A DNA stretch of 64,000 bases from a bacterium (GCA_037481695.1 JBBFLE010000007.1:62001-126000); one strand, 5' to 3'; positions 1 to 8,879 are shown, numbered from the stretch's first letter. The notes: generated by a model not told the origin, from the sequence alone. Numbers and translations: made by a program.

Positions 1-1
1 G

Positions 2-118
2 GTTACCCCCAGTGTGCTGCACCGGGCGGAGTTGCTGAAACCAACCTGGCTGCATGGGCAAGTGAGTGAGGAACATAGGACGGCATTTCAAGTGGGCGAG
101 TCAACAAAGCAGGGGTGA
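2..118 (+). CDS. possible C-terminal tail of an upstream gene (partial)
   Basis: The frame is open from the left edge to a TGA at 116-118 and gives 38 residues with a plausible composition (VTPSVLHRAELLKPTWLHG and onward). No family can be recognised from so short a tail. It could be the end of a gene upstream of cas3, such as a CRISPR-linked regulator, or a chance open frame. From 119 to 249 there is nothing recognisable apart from the ribosome binding site of cas3. Confidence 0.25.
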   Translation, partial: VTPSVLHRAELLKPTWLHGQVSEEHRTAFQVGESTKQG

Positions 119-249
119 GAGTAACAGACACGGCCTTGATGCGGCGTGGGGCAAGGAAACGCAGAGTTCCTGCCGGGCGGTCAGCTTGAAAGGATGGGGA
201 AAAGGTGGATCGGGAATGGGGGAGTGGTTGCGAAACGGAGGGTCAGGCG

Positions 250-2646
250 ATGAACGAACTCTTTGCCGCCATTTTCAAGGTGGAGGGCCCCTATGGCCGC
301 TTTCAAACAGGCCCGGCAGAACACCTTTTGGCTGGGCGAAACGCAATCTTACAGGCCCCAACCGGCTCGGGAAAGACCAAGGCGGCTCTGTTTCCTTTTC
401 TCCTGGCTCAGAAGCAGGACCTTGATTTTCCTCGAAAGGTGCTTTACTGCGTGCCCATGCGGGTGTTGGCCCGCAGCTTTTGGGATGATTTGAGAAAGGA
501 TCAGGCTGATGTGGATGCTCGCCTCCAAACCGGGGAACAGCAAGACGACCGGCGCTTGGAGGGCGAGATCACCTTTGTCACCATTGACCAGGTGGTCTCC
601 AGTTTCCTGAACATCCCTTACGCCCTGAGCCTGCGCCAGGGCAACGTGAATGCAGGGGCAGTGGTCTCCTCCTATCTGGTCTTTGACGAGTTCCACTTGC
701 TGGATCCAGATTCCACCCTGCCCACTACCCTGGAGATGCTGCGCACGTTAAAGGGGATCACGCCCTTTGTCCTGATGACCGCTACATTCTCAGGGGAGAT
801 GCTCGGACGATTGGCCTCTCTGCTGGACGCCGAAGTGGTCATCGTTAGCGATGAGGAACTCCAAAGCATCCCCACGCAAAAGGATAAGAAACGATGGTTT
901 CATCGGATGGACGAACAACTCACAGCCGAGGCAGTGCTAAAGCATCATCGCACCCGATCCATTGCCATCTGCAACACAGTAGAACGGGCGCAAGCCCTTT
1001 ATGAAGAACTGAGCGCTCGTGTTGGTTCGGAGATCAAGGTCATTCTCCTGCACTCCCGGTTTCTCCGGGACGACCGGCGAAGGAAGGAGGATGAGGTGCG
1101 CCGTCTGTTTGGGAAAGACAGAGAGCAAGAAGGTAGCGTCATTTTAATCGCCACTCAGGTGATCGAAGTGGGATTGGACATCACCTGTGAGGCCATGCAC
1201 ACCGAGGTGGCCCCCGCCAGCGCCATCTTGCAACGAGCAGGTCGGTGCGCTCGGTTTGAGGGCGAAGAGGGCGATGTCTATGTCTACCAGGTGTCTCCCA
1301 ACAAGCGTGGCGAACCAAACTACGCTCCATACCTTGGCAAACAAGCAAAATTATGCGAGAAGACCTGGGAAGCGCTGCCTTCGTTCGCTGGCGAGAACAT
1401 GAATTTCATAACCGAGCAGCGCCTGGTGAACCTGGTTCACGCAGAAACCGATGCCCGAATGTTAGACGATCTGGAGCAGGCTCGCTACGCCCACCGCCAG
1501 GAGATGTACAGGGCCATTGGGCAACAAGAGATGGGGCTGGCTCGAAGCCTGATCCGCCACGACGATTCCGTTACTGTACTGGTGCATCCTAACCCGGGAG
1601 AGATTGATGATCCCTATCGCCTGGAAGGTTTCTCACTGTTCTTTGGCACGTTGCATGGGCAATTCAAAGCATGGCAGGAAGCAGGGTTGCCCAACCAAGA
1701 AGTCCCTTGGCTGCTCAAGTACCCCCAGGAGAAAGAGGGCGCGGAAGGCGAGGATCGCCCGGTTCGCTATGAGTGGATCCCGGTCGGGAACCATCAGGAA
1801 CTGAGCCGCTCCGCCATTCACGTGGTAAACCCTCTGCTGGTCCGATACGATTCCGGCACAGGCTTCCGCTTTGGTCCTGGCGGAGGCTTCCAATCCCCAA
1901 GCCTGGGAGGTCAGATGGAGGGTACGGGTAGAGAAGCACAGCGTGGCTATAGCCGAGAAAGCTACCAGGAGCACATCCAGAAGATGCTGGATGTTTACCA
2001 AGCCCGATTGTCCAGAGAGATGGCCTATGCCGCCGTCCGGCTGGAGCAACAGATGGGCCTGGCAGGCGGCTCCCTGGAGCGGGCGGTGCGTCTGGCCATC
2101 GCTTTGCACGATGTGGGCAAGATGGAGCGGCGCTGGCAAGGCTGGGCGCATGAATGGCAACGGCGACTCGGTATGCCAGTGGACAATGACTACATGCTGG
2201 CTCACACCGACTACAACCCTGATGACCCCCATCATCAGCACGTCGAGGACGAGATGCCCGGTTCTCGGCCTCCCCACGCTGTCGAGGGGGCGGTGGCAGT
2301 GTTCAGGGTGCTACACCAGCTTCTAGGGGCTCCAGGACAGAATGATCCCCGTCTCAAGCTGATGAAGGCCATCTTTACCGCCATCGCCCGGCACCACTCG
2401 CCCAGGGCGGACAGCTACAGAGGCTTTGACCTCCACCAGGCTGCTGGGACGACATTGGCCCAGGTGCTGGCCGACCTGGATGCCAGCGGCCAGGCCAACA
2501 AGGCCCTGTTGACGAGCAAGCGTCCCCAGCCCATCACTGGCCTCCTGGTGCAGCCCGATGCCAGAGACGAACTTTTGGCCTATTTCCTCATCGTGCGGGC
2601 TCTCAGGCTGGCGGACCAGGGGGCGATGAGAACTGTCAACGAATAG
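250..2646 (+). CDS. cas3: CRISPR-associated helicase-nuclease Cas3, helicase first and HD domain at C-terminus
   Basis: Signature nuclease-helicase of type I systems: recruited by the effector complex, it nicks and unwinds target DNA. The ATG at 250 is preferred over an upstream ATG at 205 because GGAGG lies 8 bases before it; this gives 798 residues. Superfamily 2 helicase motifs are clear: Walker A APTGSGKT (residues 36-43), DEFH box (146-149), TAT motif (177-179) and QRAGRCAR (motif VI). The HD phosphohydrolase-type nuclease follows near the C-terminus, with ALHDVGK (H620-D621) and a downstream ARHHS (H715-H716). In most Cas3 proteins HD precedes the helicase; here the order is reversed, as is known for some subtypes (I-G/I-U). 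The gene heads an interference operon, with cas8 starting 33 bases after its stop. Confidence 0.93.
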   Translation: MNELFAAIFKVEGPYGRFQTGPAEHLLAGRNAILQAPTGSGKTKAALFPFLLAQKQDLDFPRKVLYCVPMRVLARSFWDDLRKDQADVDARLQTGEQQDDRRLEGEITFVTIDQVVSSFLNIPYALSLRQGNVNAGAVVSSYLVFDEFHLLDPDSTLPTTLEMLRTLKGITPFVLMTATFSGEMLGRLASLLDAEVVIVSDEELQSIPTQKDKKRWFHRMDEQLTAEAVLKHHRTRSIAICNTVERAQALYEELSARVGSEIKVILLHSRFLRDDRRRKEDEVRRLFGKDREQEGSVILIATQVIEVGLDITCEAMHTEVAPASAILQRAGRCARFEGEEGDVYVYQVSPNKRGEPNYAPYLGKQAKLCEKTWEALPSFAGENMNFITEQRLVNLVHAETDARMLDDLEQARYAHRQEMYRAIGQQEMGLARSLIRHDDSVTVLVHPNPGEIDDPYRLEGFSLFFGTLHGQFKAWQEAGLPNQEVPWLLKYPQEKEGAEGEDRPVRYEWIPVGNHQELSRSAIHVVNPLLVRYDSGTGFRFGPGGGFQSPSLGGQMEGTGREAQRGYSRESYQEHIQKMLDVYQARLSREMAYAAVRLEQQMGLAGGSLERAVRLAIALHDVGKMERRWQGWAHEWQRRLGMPVDNDYMLAHTDYNPDDPHHQHVEDEMPGSRPPHAVEGAVAVFRVLHQLLGAPGQNDPRLKLMKAIFTAIARHHSPRADSYRGFDLHQAAGTTLAQVLADLDASGQANKALLTSKRPQPITGLLVQPDARDELLAYFLIVRALRLADQGAMRTVNE

Positions 2647-2679
2647 GGAACGAATAAACGAATGACAGGGAGGAGGACA

Positions 2680-4443
2680 ATGTATCAAGATGCTTACTAT
2701 GTGGATAAGCGTACCGGCACCTTTGGTGATGTTTTCCTGGCCTATGGGCTGGCGACGCTCCTGGATAGCGTGCTGGCCAGCTTCGTCGAGGGTGACCACT
2801 GGGTGCGTATCCGGGACGATGGAGCCTACTATGCCATCGAGTTAAGTCACCCTCTGCAAAAGGAATGGGTAGACAAGGCTCCATTCCAGGCGCTGGTGCC
2901 CTATCTCAAGAATGATGCTACTGACCCTCGGGTTACCCAAACCATCCCATCTAACGGAATTGTAGACTACGAAGCAGAGCGAGAGAGGTATCAACAGTAT
3001 CGGCAAGCTGTCAAACAGAAAGCCCCTACAGAGACTCTAGCACAGCAGAAGCCACATCCCGACTTTCAAGTTTGGGACTGGATTCGCAGTGAGAGACTGG
3101 ATTACAAGAAAAAGGGAGGACAGTACGTCCGTTGCCCTTACAACGATTTGGTCTGGCGGTGGCAGAGTCTGGACCCATACTTTGCCGAGAACCTGCGCCA
3201 CATCCTGATGCTCTGCGCCGCGCCGGATGGGGATGTAGAGGCCGTGGAAACAGCCTGGCGCAAGCGAATGAAGGAACTGGGCGTAAAGGTCAAAAGCGAC
3301 GCTACACTGCTCCAGCTCTTCAATCCCAGCCAGGGCAAGGGGCTGAATGAGCCCAAGGCCAGCCGTCTGGAGATGGGCAATATCAAATCTTTCTGGCTGC
3401 TGGAGTACCTCAAGGCGGTAGGGATGTATCACTGCGCGGTGCCTCGTCGGGTGCAGGGCACCGATGACCGCAAGACCTATGCCTTGGCCCCGGTGAATAT
3501 GCGCCTGGGAATCAATGATGCCGTTTTGGCTGCCTTCCAGGATGCCCTGTGGAACGACACCGCAGTAAGAATGGACATTCTGGCTGCCCTGCGTTATACC
3601 ACCTGCTTCCTGGATTACTGCCAGGCGGCCAAAGAGGCCGACCTCATGGCAGAACTGTTTGGGCAGGGGCCGGAGGATTTTGTAGCCGGGATGCACGTGA
3701 CCTACTACAAAAGCCTGGGCCAGGCCTCGGCGGTGATGAACCTCTCTTTCATCGAACTACCCCGCTGGATGCGGGTAGAGTCGCCGAACGATGTAATCCT
3801 TTACAAGGAGGTGATCGAGGAACACGAAAATATCATTCGCAACATTGACGAGGACAAGGGAGGGTACGACCTGCTGGTTTACTACCGGGACTTCCTCTCA
3901 GGCGGGAAGTGGAAGGCGTTCTTCGACTTTACCGCCGACTATGGTCCATTTCTGATGCGGGAATTGGACCGGGAACATCACTGGGTAAGGCCGTTCACTA
4001 CGAAGAATCTGGAGGTGTTGATCATGAAAAGTAACGAACCGTTGGCACCCATCTTGGAGAGCCCGGGCTTTCGCAACATCGCCGAGGCTATCCGCCGGAG
4101 CACCATCACCCCTCAATATCGAGGGCGGAGCAAGAGCGAGTATGATATCCGGTATGGCCTGGGGCAAGAATTGAAGCGCAAATCCCTGTACAACGACGAG
4201 TTCATCGTTGCCTTGGGCGATTTTATGCAAAGTTACAATGCTGAGAACGCACGCGTCTATGAGAAGACCGGAAAACAGTATCGCAGGAACATCTTGACCA
4301 CCGACGTGGAAGATGTTGTGCGTCTGGTGGATAAGTACGGAGCCACAACTGTGGGCAACTTGCTTATTGCTTTTGGCTATGCCAGAGATCCGAGGGAGGA
4401 AGGGCTTGCCTCTGACCAAACAGTTAGGGAATTAACCAATTGA
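2680..4443 (+). CDS. cas8: type I CRISPR large subunit, Cas8 family
   Basis: A 587-residue protein at the position where the effector large subunit is expected, between cas3 and cas7. The ATG at 2680 follows a strong GGAGGAGG; an ATG 18 bases upstream lies before that site and is less likely. The large subunit recognises the PAM and recruits Cas3. I see no zinc-finger CXXC pairs, so it is not the classic Cst1/Csx8 zinc-binding kind. The N-terminus (FGDVFLAYGLATLLDSVL) is distinctive, and the last 140 residues are helical and look like a fused Cas11 small-subunit domain. The call rests on position, size and this architecture more than on a sequence signature; the subtype (I-A or I-B-like) is uncertain. 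Confidence 0.75.
   Translation: MYQDAYYVDKRTGTFGDVFLAYGLATLLDSVLASFVEGDHWVRIRDDGAYYAIELSHPLQKEWVDKAPFQALVPYLKNDATDPRVTQTIPSNGIVDYEAERERYQQYRQAVKQKAPTETLAQQKPHPDFQVWDWIRSERLDYKKKGGQYVRCPYNDLVWRWQSLDPYFAENLRHILMLCAAPDGDVEAVETAWRKRMKELGVKVKSDATLLQLFNPSQGKGLNEPKASRLEMGNIKSFWLLEYLKAVGMYHCAVPRRVQGTDDRKTYALAPVNMRLGINDAVLAAFQDALWNDTAVRMDILAALRYTTCFLDYCQAAKEADLMAELFGQGPEDFVAGMHVTYYKSLGQASAVMNLSFIELPRWMRVESPNDVILYKEVIEEHENIIRNIDEDKGGYDLLVYYRDFLSGGKWKAFFDFTADYGPFLMRELDREHHWVRPFTTKNLEVLIMKSNEPLAPILESPGFRNIAEAIRRSTITPQYRGRSKSEYDIRYGLGQELKRKSLYNDEFIVALGDFMQSYNAENARVYEKTGKQYRRNILTTDVEDVVRLVDKYGATTVGNLLIAFGYARDPREEGLASDQTVRELTN
4024..4443 (+). CDS. candidate internally translated Cas11 small subunit, in frame within cas8
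   Basis: Inside cas8, GGAGGTG at 4011-4017 sits 6 bases before an in-frame ATG at 4024, as good a ribosome binding site as those of the neighbouring cas genes. Initiation here would yield a 139-residue, mostly helical protein ending at the cas8 stop. Small subunits (Cas11) of this size made from internal starts in the large-subunit gene are established for types I-B, I-C and I-D. No separate cas11 or csa5 gene is present, although the complex would be expected to need one. The site and size are seen directly; production of the protein is inferred. Confidence 0.6.
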   Translation: MKSNEPLAPILESPGFRNIAEAIRRSTITPQYRGRSKSEYDIRYGLGQELKRKSLYNDEFIVALGDFMQSYNAENARVYEKTGKQYRRNILTTDVEDVVRLVDKYGATTVGNLLIAFGYARDPREEGLASDQTVRELTN

Positions 4444-4462
4444 ACAGAAAGGAGGATTGGAA

Positions 4463-5425
4463 ATGAGCCAGCAACAAAATATTTATTCCCTTTCCATCTG
4501 TGGGCGGGCCATCTTGGATATGCACTCCCTCAACAATGAGGGAGGCGAAGGGAATCAGATAGCGACACGTATGGTGAATGTGGTCTACCGGGATCGGGCT
4601 AGCGGTGAATACAGGCTGACCACGGTCAACGCCATATCTGGAGACATGTTCAAACATATTCAGGCCGAACACCTGTACCTGTTGGCGAAAGGGAAGCTGC
4701 CCCTGTGCAAGGGTTGCCATAAGTTCAGTGCTAGCCGCATCCTTGACGATCAGGACTTTATGGCTAAACTTCCTCCTCAAGATAGCGCTGTCATTGACGC
4801 GCTTCTTAAGCATTGCGCCCTGGACGACTTGGAGGGCAACCTCATCGCTAAAGGGGCTCGCTCTGTGCCACGCAAGTCGGTGGCCGAGTTTGGCTGGGTG
4901 GTCGGCCTGCCAGACTACACCACCACTGAAAGCTACTTCCACGTGCGCTATGCCGCCGAGCGAGGTGAGCGGGCGGAAGAAGCCCAACAGCAGGCCATTT
5001 TTCACCGCCCGGCCAGCTCTGGCGTCTATGCCATTGTTGCCAACTTTGAGATGGTCCGCATAGGTTTTAACGACATCTCCCAGCAATATCCTATCGCCGA
5101 CAACGAGCGGGAACGGCGCTACCTGGCCTTCCTGGAGAGCATCCTCTACACATTCGTCGAGCCCAACGGAGCCATGAGGGGTACCCAGAGCCCGCACCTA
5201 GTGGGATTTGAGGGGGTGGTGACCGTGACGAATCAGGTAATGCCTGCTCCTGCCCTGAGCCCTCTAGACGAAAACTACCGGCAGGAGGTTGATAAGGTGG
5301 CAGAAGCGCTCAACGACCTGAAGCCTGGAGCGGTGACTGTCCATCGTTTTGATTCCATGGGCGACTTCGCGAAGGTGATGAAGGGTCTAATCAAAAGCAC
5401 GCGGCCTTTTAAACTGGCCTGGTAG
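4463..5425 (+). CDS. cas7: CRISPR backbone protein Cas7, DevR/Csa2-like family
   Basis: RAMP-fold protein that polymerises along the crRNA to form the backbone of the interference complex. The 320-residue product has the DevR/Csa2 family hallmark near its start (ICGRAILDMHSLNNEGGEG) and the following NVVYRDRASGEYRLTTVNAI stretch. The ATG at 4463 is placed 7 bases after AGGAGG; a TTG two codons earlier overlaps this site. It starts 19 bases after the cas8 stop and is followed closely by cas5, so the three are one transcription and translation unit. The DevR/Csa2 kinship points to an I-A or I-B-like complex. Confidence 0.88.
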   Translation: MSQQQNIYSLSICGRAILDMHSLNNEGGEGNQIATRMVNVVYRDRASGEYRLTTVNAISGDMFKHIQAEHLYLLAKGKLPLCKGCHKFSASRILDDQDFMAKLPPQDSAVIDALLKHCALDDLEGNLIAKGARSVPRKSVAEFGWVVGLPDYTTTESYFHVRYAAERGERAEEAQQQAIFHRPASSGVYAIVANFEMVRIGFNDISQQYPIADNERERRYLAFLESILYTFVEPNGAMRGTQSPHLVGFEGVVTVTNQVMPAPALSPLDENYRQEVDKVAEALNDLKPGAVTVHRFDSMGDFAKVMKGLIKSTRPFKLAW

Positions 5426-5437
5426 GAGGTGGCAGCC

Positions 5438-6163
5438 ATGTGGCTCATCGCGGAGTACCAGTCAGTTACCCTATTTTCCTTTCGGTCAGGCCTAGCCACA
5501 ACTTCGGCGGCTAAAACGCTGTTTCTACCCACGCCGTTTGCCATTCGCACTGCTCTTTTGGACGCGGCTATCCGCACGAACGGGCGGGCTGCAGGCCAGG
5601 CGGCCTTTGAGTGGATCAAAGGCCTTTCCATCGCCATTTGCCCTCCCGAGCGGGTCGTTGTCACTAACCTCTTTGCAAAAATTCTCAAGCCGACGCGGAA
5701 AGAGGAGGCCGAATCAGCCATGGATCGCACCATTGCCTTCCGAGAATACGCGCAACTTGTTGGAAGCATGGCTTTGGCTTTTAGTCCCGCAGAGGAAAGG
5801 GCTGATGAGCTACGCCACCTGCTTTCCCAAGTTAACTATTTTGGGAAGAGAGGCAGCCTCTTTCAGTTGTTAAAATCACCCATAGAGGTTGAGGAGTTAC
5901 CAAAAGCGTTCGTGTGCATGGATGGAACATATCTGCAAGGTATCCAGGTTAACGGAGAAGAAAAAAGGCATTTCGTCCTGGGGCTCATCCAAATGATGGA
6001 TGACTGGGGAAAGACGTTGACCTTCTCGAAGGTAAACATTTACACCGACGAGAAGATCGTTTTGGGGAAAGACAGGGTGCGTAAAGGCATTCTTCTACCT
6101 TATCGTTTAGTACGATCCAGTAAAGGCTTCAGCCATTACGAACAACTACCCATGCCCGGGTAG
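5438..6163 (+). CDS. cas5: CRISPR-associated Cas5 family protein
   Basis: A 241-residue protein directly after cas7. Cas5 caps the 5' handle end of the crRNA and links the large subunit to the Cas7 backbone. The start ATG at 5438 has AGGAGG 8 bases upstream; a GTG at 5429 overlaps that site. The N-terminal beta-strand region (MWLIAEYQSVTLFSFRSG, then TLFLPTPFAIRTALLDAA) fits the Cas5 RAMP fold, in which a strand leads into a PTPxAI helix. The remainder is weakly conserved. It is the last gene of the interference module; a 480-base non-coding gap follows. Confidence 0.75.
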   Translation: MWLIAEYQSVTLFSFRSGLATTSAAKTLFLPTPFAIRTALLDAAIRTNGRAAGQAAFEWIKGLSIAICPPERVVVTNLFAKILKPTRKEEAESAMDRTIAFREYAQLVGSMALAFSPAEERADELRHLLSQVNYFGKRGSLFQLLKSPIEVEELPKAFVCMDGTYLQGIQVNGEEKRHFVLGLIQMMDDWGKTLTFSKVNIYTDEKIVLGKDRVRKGILLPYRLVRSSKGFSHYEQLPMPG

Positions 6164-6643
6164 GAGGGGCTTTTGCACTGTTTTTTGTCAGCAACGGTGT
6201 GTGGCCCCCGTCAAGTCTTGTTAATGGCTGGCGTTTCTTCAATGGGGAGAAACGAAAGGTAAGAGATGCTGGGGCTTCTTGAACAGGGGGCCCCCGGTCA
6301 CTATCCGTTTGTCCTCCCGGGAGGCGGTGGCGCCCATGAAGGCATCCGCATAGGCATCCGTGTAGGAAAAAGGGATGCGTGGTCTTGATCTCTGCAGCCT
6401 CCCGAACCAGATCATGAAGGCTTGTGATGGCTTCTGTTGGGAAATGATCTACCTGGTTGGGCTTCTTCTCGATTCTGGGCTCGGTTGACTTTGCCGGGGT
6501 ATCGAAGACTGATTTCTTGTGCGACGGGGTCTTCTGTTTTCGTTCTTCCGGCTAGCCTGTGACATGGTGCGTGCCCCTTCTCGAAAGCCGCATACTAGCT
6601 TGGCAAAGAGAGATTCCATTTTGTATGGAGTGAAAAGCAGGCC
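6164..6643. other. 480-base gap between the interference and the processing/adaptation cas genes
   Basis: No supported gene on either strand. A minus-strand open frame (6449-6817) overlaps the cas6 start, is arginine- and serine-rich without family signs and is rejected. Just before cas6, TTGGCA at 6600 followed about 15-16 bases later by TTGTAT is a weak promoter candidate that would give cas6-cas1-cas2-cas4 its own transcription. Confidence 0.5.
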
Positions 6644-7624
6644 ATGACAGAAAAGGGTTTTTATCTGACACACTTGCGCTTTACTTTGTCTCCCAGAGAG
6701 CCCATTCGCCTTCCCAGGATGAACAAGGGCATTACCTTGCGAGGGGCTTTTGGCACGGCGTTTCGGCGTCTTGTCTGCGTGGATCGTTCGGCCTCTTGCG
6801 AAACCTGTCAAGTACATTCCAACTGTCCGTACGGGTTCATATTTGCCCCCAGGGTGCCGCCCGAGGCTGAGCGTCTCCGCCTCAACTTAAACATACCCAG
6901 GCCCTTTGTGATCAAGCCGCCTTTGGATGAAAGGGAAGACTACAGCCCAGAGGATTTGATCTATTTCGACCTGGTAATAGTGGGTAGGGCCATGCAATTG
7001 TGGCCATATTTCCTTCTCAGTTTCAAAAATTTGGGAGAGCGAGGAATCGGGGTGAACCGGGGCAGGTTTGATATTGTCAGAGTGGAGGCCCTTGATGCCA
7101 AGGGGGAGGTCGAAAAGCTTATGAGTGTGGATGACCCCATGGTCCGGTTTCCAGAGAAGAGCATAGGATTCTCAGATGTCCCACCCGCCATCGGCGATCG
7201 TGTTCAGGTGGAGTTTCTGACCCCGATTCTCCTGAAAAAAGAGAATCAATGGGTACGGCCTACCTTCGGGGCGCTGCTGAAAAGGCTCAGGGACCGTATT
7301 CATGCTCTTTCCTATTTCTACTGCCAGGGCCCCTTGGAGATGGATTTCAAGTTTTTTGGGGAAATGGCCGAAGAGGTAAGTGTGATTTGGGAGAGGCTAC
7401 GTTGGCAGGAGGAAACGAGGTATTCAAAACACAGAGCCATCAGACACAACCTTAAAGGGTGGGTTGGAACAGTTGTTTATGAGGGGGACTTGGAGCCTTG
7501 TTGGCCTTTCTTGTGGATAGGTCAATACATCCACGTTGGGAAAGCTGCGGTTTTCGGGCAAGGCTGGTATCGAATCGTGTCCCGGGAAGGGAAAGGGGGA
7601 AGAGATTGTCACCCCACGGACTGA
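6644..7624 (+). CDS. cas6: CRISPR pre-crRNA endoribonuclease Cas6
   Basis: Cuts the long array transcript within each repeat to release crRNAs. The 326-residue protein resembles the Cas6 RAMP family with a Cys-rich insert (C45, C52, C55, C61, the last followed by PYG) and the C-terminal glycine-rich RNA-binding loop (VGKAAVFGQGWYRI). The cysteines suggest a structural metal site. It lies at the head of the second cas module, 46 bases before cas1, and no other processing nuclease is present. The array repeat has a hairpin whose 3' base is followed by exactly 8 bases, the usual Cas6 product handle. Confidence 0.85.
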   Translation: MTEKGFYLTHLRFTLSPREPIRLPRMNKGITLRGAFGTAFRRLVCVDRSASCETCQVHSNCPYGFIFAPRVPPEAERLRLNLNIPRPFVIKPPLDEREDYSPEDLIYFDLVIVGRAMQLWPYFLLSFKNLGERGIGVNRGRFDIVRVEALDAKGEVEKLMSVDDPMVRFPEKSIGFSDVPPAIGDRVQVEFLTPILLKKENQWVRPTFGALLKRLRDRIHALSYFYCQGPLEMDFKFFGEMAEEVSVIWERLRWQEETRYSKHRAIRHNLKGWVGTVVYEGDLEPCWPFLWIGQYIHVGKAAVFGQGWYRIVSREGKGGRDCHPTD

Positions 7625-7670
7625 GGAAAGGATGAAAATGACTGGAAGAAGTTAGCAGGAGGGAAGACAA

Positions 7671-8879
7671 ATGCAACCGGGGGAACCCTCTGTGCTTAAG
7701 AGTGTGCCCATGGGGAGCACAGCAGTAGGAGAGTTTCCGCTCTTAAGAAGACCCTCCCAGCTGAATCTCTTCTCCAAAGAACCCACCATTATCCCTTTAG
7801 TGATTGATCGGCAAGTCGACGAAGAGCTCAAAATAAGTGACGAAGTGACCCTTGCCCGAACTGGAGACGCCTCACAGCTCATTCTTTCAGGCTTTGGCCT
7901 TTTCGTGAGTAAGAAAGCCGAAAGGCTGTTGGTCAGGAAAGGCAAAGACCTTCTCTACGAATTCCCATTCTACAGGCTGAGCGAGGTAACGCTTGCGTCT
8001 AGGGGAATAAGCATATCCACGGACCTAATAATGGAACTTTGCGAGAGAGGCATTCAAATCAATTTTCTGCATGGATCGGGGAGACCTTACGCCAAGATTA
8101 CCGCTCCTTCCCTTTCGGCGACAATTCAGGCTAGAAGGGAGCAGTTCAGGGCTTTGGAAGACCGAAGGGGGATAGAATTCTCCCAAGCCATACTTGCTGG
8201 CAAACTTAACAACCAAAGGAACCTTCTCCTCTATTTCTCCAAGTACATGAAGCAAAGTGGCGGCGATAGATATGAGGCAGTGGTGCGCAGCGCGGAAATG
8301 TTGAGGGATCTCAGACAGCAGGTTTTGAATGTCAAAGGGGATGATATCAGCCAGGTGCGAAGCATGATTATGGGAATTGAGGGCACCGGGAGCCGGGTTT
8401 ACTGGGAAGGGGTTCAGAAAATAATCGAAGAAAAAACTAATTTTATGGGCAGGGTTAGGCGCGGTGCTACGGACGAGGTCAATTCCATGTTGAACTATGG
8501 ATATGGAATTCTCTACACACAGGTTTGGGGCGCGGTAGTGACAGCAGGGTTGGAACCTTTTGCCGGCTTTTTACATGTGGACCGTCCAGGCAAGCCTTCG
8601 CTGGTACTGGATTTGGTCGAGGAGTTCCGGCAGCCGGTGGTGGACCGCACGGTCATTGCCCATGTGAATCGGGGAGAAGCCATACGAATGGAAGGAGGAT
8701 TGCTGAGCGCTGAGACCAGGAAGGTTCTGAGTCAAAAGATCCTCGAGAGACTTGAATCCAAGGAGCGCTACCAGGGCAAAGCCTATCAGTTGAGATCTAT
8801 CATACAGATTCAGGCTCGGAATTTTGCTTCGTTCCTGAGAGGGGAGAGGAATTACCGACCCTTCATGTTCAAGTGGTGA
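7671..8879 (+). CDS. cas1: CRISPR spacer-integrase Cas1
   Basis: Metal-dependent integrase that, with Cas2, inserts new spacers at the leader end. Catalytic residues are visible: E237 (MGIEGTGS), H302 (GFLHVD) and E317 (DLVEEFR). The ATG at 7671 has GGAGG 8 bases upstream. The product is 402 residues, longer than the usual 320-340 because of an N-terminal extension of about 70 residues before the normal Cas1 start (LILSGFGLFVSKKAERLL). No good ribosome site was found for a later start, so the extension is probably real. It is followed immediately by cas2. Confidence 0.95.
   Translation: MQPGEPSVLKSVPMGSTAVGEFPLLRRPSQLNLFSKEPTIIPLVIDRQVDEELKISDEVTLARTGDASQLILSGFGLFVSKKAERLLVRKGKDLLYEFPFYRLSEVTLASRGISISTDLIMELCERGIQINFLHGSGRPYAKITAPSLSATIQARREQFRALEDRRGIEFSQAILAGKLNNQRNLLLYFSKYMKQSGGDRYEAVVRSAEMLRDLRQQVLNVKGDDISQVRSMIMGIEGTGSRVYWEGVQKIIEEKTNFMGRVRRGATDEVNSMLNYGYGILYTQVWGAVVTAGLEPFAGFLHVDRPGKPSLVLDLVEEFRQPVVDRTVIAHVNRGEAIRMEGGLLSAETRKVLSQKILERLESKERYQGKAYQLRSIIQIQARNFASFLRGERNYRPFMFKW

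Noticed and set aside
205-249. Earlier ATG for cas3
   Set aside because: No ribosome site before it, while ATG 250 has GGAGG at good distance and begins the conserved protein.
1633-2277. 214-residue minus-strand open frame inside cas3, and similar large frames opposite cas8, metK and the acyl-CoA synthetase
   Set aside because: All lie opposite well-supported genes and show no family motif; they result from the high third-position GC.
6449-6817. 122-residue minus-strand frame over the cas5-cas6 gap
   Set aside because: It overlaps the start of cas6 by more than 170 bases, is a low-complexity Arg/Ser sequence, and has no recognisable domain.
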